This document shows positions 59,682-64,000 of a stretch of 64,000 nt of DNA, one piece after another. Under the pieces are notes generated by a model, which saw only the letters and a program-made list of their open reading frames with translations, was not told the DNA's origin and made no database searches. The stretch lies in assembly GCA_030424845.1 (NCBI GenBank), contig JAUHWC010000002.1, forward strand, positions 473,270 through 537,269, given 5' to 3'. The stretch's first letter is position 1, and each line of letters opens with the position of its first letter. The stretch comes from Alphaproteobacteria bacterium (GTDB lineage: Bacteria; Pseudomonadota; Alphaproteobacteria; Sphingomonadales; Sphingomonadaceae). The translations under genes were made by a program, and so were the position numbers.

Positions 59682-60097
59682 CCCCAATTGCCCCACTGCG
59701 CGGCGGAAGGCCGTGCTCCGGGCTTTGTCGTGTCGGCGTTTTCCTCGACGGGCTCCTCGCCGGGATCGACGAATATCTCGCCATCCAGCAGCTTCACTTC
59801 ATGAACGGTCAGCGGTTTCGTCGCGGGCGCACAGCGCACCGAGCCGTCCTCGGGCGAAAACATGGCGCCATGCATCGGGCATTCGATCAGGCCGTCGCTG
59901 GTCAGATTGCCCGGAGCGAGGAAGATGCGGGCATGGGTGCACATGGCGGAAACCGCCCGCACCGTTTCCCCGGTGCGCACGATGGCCAGCTTGGCATGGG
60001 CGGCACGGACCAGCTTGAGCCGGCCTTCGGCAAGGTCGTCCATGGCCGCAACGCGGACCATGACCCTTCCGGAAGAGGATTGGACAGTGTCGCTCAT
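59678..60097 (-). CDS. Rieske-type [2Fe-2S] ferredoxin (dioxygenase component)
   Basis: 139 aa. Ligands C53, H55, C73, H76 (AMCTHARIFL...ECPMHGAMFS). The loop between them is slightly longer than in BphA3-type proteins. The last 30 residues (EEPVEENADTTKPGARP) form an acidic flexible tail. First gene of the operon; two operator-like elements lie upstream. Confidence 0.92.
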   Translation of the reverse strand: MSDTVQSSSGRVMVRVAAMDDLAEGRLKLVRAAHAKLAIVRTGETVRAVSAMCTHARIFLAPGNLTSDGLIECPMHGAMFSPEDGSVRCAPATKPLTVHEVKLLDGEIFVDPGEEPVEENADTTKPGARPSAAQWGNWG

Positions 60098-60224
60098 CCG
60101 GCATTGCCTCCATTTCGGAGGGCAGGCTGGCCAGGCACCGCAGCCCTGCGGTGTCGGTATCCGGATCCCATTCGCGACTCTCCAAGCTCACCTTGTGAGA
60201 GCCTGAAACTGTCGCAACACCAGC

Positions 60225-60253
60225 AGATTGTCAACAATTATGCCTGACAATCT
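60225..60253. promoter_or_regulatory. Bipartite operator-like element (AGATTGTC ... GACAATCT)
   Basis: Perfect inverted arms AGATTGTC (60225-60232) and GACAATCT (60246-60253) spaced by 13 bases, with an inner ATTGTCAACAAT. On the minus strand it contains TTGACA, a possible -35 box of the ferredoxin-dioxygenase operon. Confidence 0.6.
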
Positions 60254-60270
60254 TGATATGCAATTTCGCC

Positions 60271-60954
60271 TTAGCTGAAAGCCCTGTCCGGCAAAGCGAG
60301 CATCGCCTTCTCCACGTCGAAAACAGACTCGTTCACCAGGGCGAGCGCAGTGTCCCGGTCTCCCGCGAGGACCGCCTCGAGGATCTCCTCATGGCGGGTG
60401 GTCCATTTGTCCTTGGACGAAGTGATCCGCGCGCCTTCAAGTTCGAGCCGGAACAGCGTGGTCTCGAGCCGCATGCGCGTGTCGATCAGCACGGGATTGC
60501 CCGAAAGCTCGGCGAACACGTCCCAGAAGCGGGCGTTCTGGTCCATGAACAGGCGCGACTGATCGAAGCCGGAAACCTGGTCTCGGAAACTGCGCACCTG
60601 ATCGAGCGCCGCCTGAAGCGCTTTGCGGGCTTCCGGATCCTCGGCACGGGAAATGGCCTTGTCGGTCATGAGAATGCTCAGCGCCCGCATCACTTCGAGC
60701 GTGTCGGAAACTTCCTTGCGCGAAATCCGGCGAACGCATGCACCCTTGTTGCGGTTGATCTCAACCAGGTTCTCGCTTTCGAGAATGCGCAATGCCTCGC
60801 GCACGCGGCCCCGGCTCATCCCCGTTTCGTTAACGAGGTCCCCTTCGACCAGACGCTGGCCGGGAACGAATTCACCGCGATGAATGCGGTCGCGCAGCTC
60901 GCGAACCAGCTGATCAAGCTCCTCGGCCCGCGATCGCCCGATCGTGCTCCCCAT
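60271..60954 (-). CDS. FCD-type GntR regulator
   Basis: 227 aa from MGSTIGRSRAEELDQ with GAAGGG upstream. Winged HTH at about residues 15-80 (LVRELRDRIHRGEFVPGQRLVEGDLVNETGMSRGRVREALRILESENLV), FCD domain at about 90-220 (DTLEVMRALSILMTDKAISRA, MDQNARFWDVFAELSGNPVLI, TTRHEEILEAVLAGDRDTALALV). It has no basic tail, unlike the regulator at 39110. Located between the dioxygenase operon and an ALDH gene, each preceded by an operator-like element. Second candidate for the island repressor. Confidence 0.93.
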   Translation of the reverse strand: MGSTIGRSRAEELDQLVRELRDRIHRGEFVPGQRLVEGDLVNETGMSRGRVREALRILESENLVEINRNKGACVRRISRKEVSDTLEVMRALSILMTDKAISRAEDPEARKALQAALDQVRSFRDQVSGFDQSRLFMDQNARFWDVFAELSGNPVLIDTRMRLETTLFRLELEGARITSSKDKWTTRHEEILEAVLAGDRDTALALVNESVFDVEKAMLALPDRAFS

Positions 60955-61106
60955 GCGATACCCTTCACTCAGCAAGCCAGGCCGCCCCGTCGGTCAACGC
61001 CCCGCCCGTTTCAATCCTGGCGTGACTACACACAGGTCGCAGGCTGAGTCCATTTTCATCAAAGCGCACTGCATGTGCATTGTGCACAAAGCGCCGCCGC
61101 AAGGGC

Positions 61107-62519
61107 TCAGGCCGCGCTGGCAGGCTGGGAGTTGATGACGGTGCGGCGCGTATAGGAGAGGATGCCTTCGCGCCCCATTTCCACGCCGACGCCGGACGAC
61201 TTGACCCCGCCGATCGGCACGTCGAAGCGCAGGTCCATATATTTGTTGACCCAGACGATCCCGGTCTCGATGCGCGCCGCGACTGCCAAGCCACGCGAAA
61301 CGTCGCCGCACCAAATCGAGCCGCCGAGACCGTATGGAGAGCCGTTCACCTGCGCGATCACGTCCTCGATGTCGGAATAGCTGATTACCGGCAGGATCGG
61401 GCCGAACTGCTCCTCGGTCACCAAACGGCTGTCGGACGCAATGTCGCGCACCACGGTGGGCGCGATAAAATTGCCGGGGCCGTCGATCGCTTCGCCGCCG
61501 GCAATCACCCTGCCGTCCTCCTTGGCGATATCGAGAAAACCGAGGACTTTCTCATATTGGGTCCGGTTCTGGATCGGCCCCATGCTGACGCCCTGCTCCA
61601 GACCGTTGCCGACCACGATTTCGCCTGCCAGTTCGGCCAGCTTGTCGCACATGGCGTCATAGAGATCTTCAGGAACGTAAGCGCGCTTGGTGGCAAGACA
61701 GACCTGTCCCGCATTGCGCATGGCGGCGCCCAGTATCTGCGGGGCGACAGCCTCGATATCGGCATCGTCGAGCACAATTGCCGCGTCATTGCCCCCGAGT
61801 TCAAGCGTCAGGGGTGTGATGCGCTGCGCCGCATTGGCCATCACCTTGCAGCCGGTCGCGGTCGATCCGGTGAAGCTGATCTTGGCAATGGCAGGGTTGG
61901 CAGTGAGCCTGTCGCCAAGGTCATTGGCATCGGTCACCACATTCACGACGCCCGCCGGGAAAATCTCCGCACACATGGCGCCGATAGCCAGCGTGGTCAG
62001 CGGAGTGGATGCGGCGGGCTTGCACACCACCGTATTGCCCGCACGCAGAGCTGGCGCGATCTTGTTGGCCAGCATCAGGACCGGCGAATTCCAGGGCGTG
62101 ATGATAGCAACAACACCAAGCGGCGCGCGATGGATGACGATGCGCGCGGTCTCATCGTCGCACACGACCTCGTCCTCGAGCTGGAACCCTGCGAAATAGC
62201 GCAGCATGGCTGCGGAAGCCATGATCTCGCCCATGGCATCGCCAAAGGGCTTGCCTTGCTCGCTGACCAGCAGGCGCGCGAGCTCTTCGGCTTCGGCAGC
62301 AATCCTGTCGGCAAGGGCTTCGAGCATGCGAGAGCGCTCGGATGCGGGACTTGCCGCCCAAGCCGAGAAAGCGCTTCCGGCCGCGGCAATCGCTGCATTG
62401 ACCTGCTCGGCATCGGCGCAAGCACAAGTGGCGAAGACGTCGCCCGTTGCCGGATTGACGACATCGAGCGAACGGGCGCCGGGGACCAGCTCTCCGCCGA
62501 CCACCAAGGAATATTGCAT
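61107..62519 (-). CDS. NAD(P)-dependent aldehyde dehydrogenase
   Basis: 470 aa from MQYSLVVGGELVPG, with GAGGTGG in front. Catalytic Cys in MRNAGQVCLATKR, Glu in TLELGGNDAAIV, oxyanion Asn in ITPWNSPVL, SFTGSTATG cofactor loop. Closest in style to salicylaldehyde/succinate-semialdehyde-type enzymes. It is transcribed toward the GntR gene, 152 bases apart. Confidence 0.93.
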   Translation of the reverse strand: MQYSLVVGGELVPGARSLDVVNPATGDVFATCACADAEQVNAAIAAAGSAFSAWAASPASERSRMLEALADRIAAEAEELARLLVSEQGKPFGDAMGEIMASAAMLRYFAGFQLEDEVVCDDETARIVIHRAPLGVVAIITPWNSPVLMLANKIAPALRAGNTVVCKPAASTPLTTLAIGAMCAEIFPAGVVNVVTDANDLGDRLTANPAIAKISFTGSTATGCKVMANAAQRITPLTLELGGNDAAIVLDDADIEAVAPQILGAAMRNAGQVCLATKRAYVPEDLYDAMCDKLAELAGEIVVGNGLEQGVSMGPIQNRTQYEKVLGFLDIAKEDGRVIAGGEAIDGPGNFIAPTVVRDIASDSRLVTEEQFGPILPVISYSDIEDVIAQVNGSPYGLGGSIWCGDVSRGLAVAARIETGIVWVNKYMDLRFDVPIGGVKSSGVGVEMGREGILSYTRRTVINSQPASAA

Positions 62520-62532
62520 CGACCACCTCGAG

Positions 62533-62564
62533 TGATTGCTAACGATATTGACTGACAATCTAGC
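62533..62564. promoter_or_regulatory. Operator-like element TTGAC-T-GACAA with upstream half site
   Basis: GATTGCTAACGATATTG followed by ACTGACAATCTAGC. The core (62548-62558) is a 10/11 match. The whole element resembles 53425-53454 (GATTGTTAGCAATATTG then TTGACAATCTAGC), so the two may bind the same regulator. It lies 14 bases before the ALDH start. Confidence 0.6.
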
Positions 62565-62586
62565 ATCACAGTTGCACCGAGGCTTG

Positions 62587-62838
62587 TCAACGAAGCGTGA
62601 TATGCGAGCATCGATTGGCAGTCGAAGGAACATAGATCGCTTTATCATCCTGGCATTGCGCCAAGCTGGCACATTCCTCTCGACTTCGTGCCCGTTCCAA
62701 GCATTGCTGTTCCTGAGGCCGCGACGCCGAGTTGCGCTCGGAGATCCGCCTCTCTCTTGCCAGGACCTTGCGCCTTCCGCGCGTCTTAACCAGGCGAGCC
62801 CGCTTCAGCCCGCTATCTGACAGTTTCTTCCTACTCAT
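62587..62838 (-). CDS. Small basic hypothetical protein
   Basis: 83 aa from MSRKKLSDSGLKRARL, with AAGGGG seven bases before the ATG. The N-terminal half is very basic (KRARLVKTRGRRKVLARERR), the rest holds four cysteines without a known spacing. I do not recognise it. It starts 25 bases after the terminator described below, on the same strand, which might mean attenuation. It could also be a chance frame in decayed DNA. Confidence 0.35.
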   Translation of the reverse strand: MSRKKLSDSGLKRARLVKTRGRRKVLARERRISERNSASRPQEQQCLERARSREECASLAQCQDDKAIYVPSTANRCSHITLR

Positions 62839-62862
62839 CACTCGACCCCTTTCACGGCCAAC

Positions 62863-62894
62863 AAAAAACCCGTCGCCGCTGATGCGGTGACGGG
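62863..62894 (-). terminator. Strong intrinsic terminator
   Basis: An 11-bp stem (62869-62879 with 62884-62894, one G-U pair), 4-nt loop, followed on the minus strand by six T (62868-62863). It closes a minus-strand transcript from the inverted-repeat-rich DNA just upstream. Confidence 0.8.
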
Positions 62895-62992
62895 CCTGTC
62901 GCCTGGAACGGCTCAAACCTCGCACACGCCTCAGCGTCTGCGCAGGTCGACCGCCGTTCCAACATTAGCGGTCATCTTGGTAAGATGACCGC
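62863..62992 (-). ncRNA. Candidate structured small RNA or leader
   Basis: Read on the minus strand: a perfect 11-bp hairpin with 3-nt loop (62992-62968), then an 8-bp outer stem (62961-62954 with 62911-62904) enclosing an imperfect 9-bp inner stem, then the T-tailed terminator. A 14-codon frame (62975-62931) starts inside the first hairpin. The run of three consecutive stems ending in a terminator is typical of a bacterial small RNA or an attenuator leader. No family recognised. Confidence 0.4.
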
Positions 62993-63435
62993 CCGGTCGA
63001 GTTCCTCCTGAAACCCTGCTTTCATCCATATAAGCCATCGCGGATTCCGCGATGCAAGTGCTGGATTGAATTTTCTCTTTGGCCGGAATTCTCGCCTTCC
63101 CGTCAGCATTGGTAATTCAAGGCGGACTTTCCCGTCGGCCGCCGATAAATTCCCGTTTTCCAAAACACGGGTATTGCGCCTCGAAATCCGCAGAAATCCG
63201 CCATTCTCCGATCGGGAGAACTGTGCAATCTGGCCAAATCGCGCGGATTTCCCGTTATTTTCCCGTCAAAGCGGGAAACCGTACCTCTGCAAAGGGCCGC
63301 AGAGAAAGCTGCTGGATTTGGCGGATATTCTCTCCGAATTGGCGCTCTCCGAAGTACCGTCCACGGCGCAATTGCCGCAGAACTGCGGGGTTTCGCACAG
63401 CAGCTTCTCACATGTCGGGAAAGTCATAGACTGGG
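62993..63435. other. Gene-free stretch before tRNA-Ser
   Basis: No supported gene. A palindrome CATCGCGGA-T-TCCGCGATG sits at 63036-63054. Several TTCCCGT words occur from 63098 on, culminating in the repeat at 63246-63305. It looks like the decayed tail of a recombinase element, comparable to 9.0-9.2 kb. Confidence 0.5.
63246..63305 (+). repeat. Recombinase-tail repeat, copy B
   Basis: GATTTCCCGTTATTTTCCCG, an inverted repeat TTTCCCG-tcaaag-CGGGAAA at 63259-63278, then CCG and GCCGCAGAGA. Same order and orientation as copy A at 9172-9234, with scattered substitutions. A related TATTCTCTCCGAATTGG follows, matching TATTCTCCGAATTG before copy A. Confidence 0.6.
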
Positions 63436-63526
63436 TGGCGGAGCGGGAGGGATTCGAACCCTCGATACGGGGTTACCGTATACACACTTTCCAGGCGTGC
63501 GCCTTCGACCACTCGGCCACCGCTCC
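63436..63526 (-). tRNA. tRNA-Ser (GGA)
   Basis: 91 nt on the minus strand with encoded CCA. Acceptor GGAGCGG/CCGCTCC, anticodon loop CTGGAAA (anticodon GGA, codons UCC/UCU), a long variable arm as expected for class II tRNAs, and T-arm GAGGGTTCGAATCCCTC. Confidence 0.97.
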
Positions 63527-63610
63527 GCAAGCCTGCTTTGACAGAAGGCGCGCTCCTAGCGGCCCTTTGGACGGATGACAAGCGCGCGGTTGCACCCTAT
63601 CTGCAATGCC

Positions 63611-64000
63611 ATGTCTCGCACCTTCACAGCCGCTCCCTCTGCCCAGGAAATGGAAGCCATCGCCCGCGCCGCGATCGAACGCCTGCCACCGCAATTCCGA
63701 GCACACCTGGGCGACGTGGTGTTGCAGGTGGAGGATCTGGCCGATGATACGCTGATCGCCGAGATGGAGCTGGAAAGCCCGTGGGACCTTTCCGGCGTTT
63801 ATGAAGGCCTGCCGCTCGGGGACAAGAGCATCGAGCATTCGGGTACCATGCCCGACCGGATCCGCCTGTTCCGCCTGCCGATCCTGCTTGAATGGGCAGA
63901 GCGCGAGGGCGAGACGCTGGAGCACCTTGTCGCCCATGTCACCGTGCACGAAATCGGCCACCACTTCGGCCTGTCCGACGAGGACATGCACGCCCTGGAG
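63611..64000 (+). CDS. Metallopeptidase family protein (zincin-like, PF06262 type), partial
   Basis: The frame runs from an ATG at 63611 to the window edge (130 residues visible). The zinc motif HEIGHHFGLSDEDMHALE is at the visible C-terminus, the usual end of this family, so almost the complete protein is present. The N-terminal half is helical with LPPQFRAHLGDVVLQVEDLAD. Members are small cytoplasmic putative peptidases. Reaction unproven. No clear ribosome-binding site. Confidence 0.9.
   Translation, partial: MSRTFTAAPSAQEMEAIARAAIERLPPQFRAHLGDVVLQVEDLADDTLIAEMELESPWDLSGVYEGLPLGDKSIEHSGTMPDRIRLFRLPILLEWAEREGETLEHLVAHVTVHEIGHHFGLSDEDMHALE

Overview
The window is high-GC alphaproteobacterial chromosome. 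The gene content points to a sphingomonad of the Sphingomonadaceae/Erythrobacteraceae type: MmcB, a PAS_5-like protein, DUF6152, large TonB-dependent receptors, the DUF3489-DUF2924-recombinase trio, and many Rieske oxygenases. The genus cannot be fixed from the sequence.

Layout. (1) 1-4.9 kb is ordinary chromosome: a PAS-like protein (cut by the window edge), DUF2141, a sterol-desaturase-type hydroxylase, MmcB, small hypotheticals, and a divergent pair of exported proteins, ending in tRNA-Arg(CCG). (2) 4.9-9.2 kb is a mobile segment inserted at that tRNA: a tyrosine integrase, a tail-anchored small protein, and DUF3489-DUF2924-serine recombinase. (3) 9.4-62.5 kb is a roughly 53-kb accessory catabolic island. 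(4) 62.5-63.4 kb has few genes but many inverted repeats, including a possible terminated small RNA, and a relic resembling the DNA just after the recombinase. (5) tRNA-Ser(GGA) and a zincin-type metallopeptidase return to ordinary chromosome.

The island holds five Rieske oxygenase alpha subunits, two beta subunits, three ferredoxins of different fold classes and one FAD ferredoxin reductase. It also holds a LigA/LigB-type extradiol ring-cleavage enzyme in a nine-gene operon with a hydratase-aldolase-like protein, an ornithine cyclodeaminase-like reductase, a carboxymuconolactone decarboxylase-like protein, DUF2848, a cupin and an amidase. Further genes encode a ThDP decarboxylase-like enzyme, three aldehyde dehydrogenases, four SDRs (one fused to an ABM-like domain), two TfdA/TauD oxygenases, two berberine-bridge-type flavoproteins, a flavin-dependent luciferase-like monooxygenase, several amide/ester hydrolases, four MFS transporters and two TonB receptors. 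Together this is a complete route from uptake, through ring hydroxylation and dearomatisation, to ring cleavage and side-chain oxidation. The substrate is not identifiable from sequence. The several C-N hydrolases suggest an amide-bearing or N-containing aromatic.

The strongest new signal is regulatory. A palindrome TTGTC-N-GACAA, extending in places to AAGATTGTC-N-GACAATCTT, occurs in almost every promoter region of the island, usually between divergent genes and often over the ribosome-binding site or presumed +1. I saw no copy upstream of the housekeeping genes. It fits an operator for an FCD-type GntR repressor, and two such regulators are encoded in the island. The island therefore looks like one co-regulated catabolic regulon.
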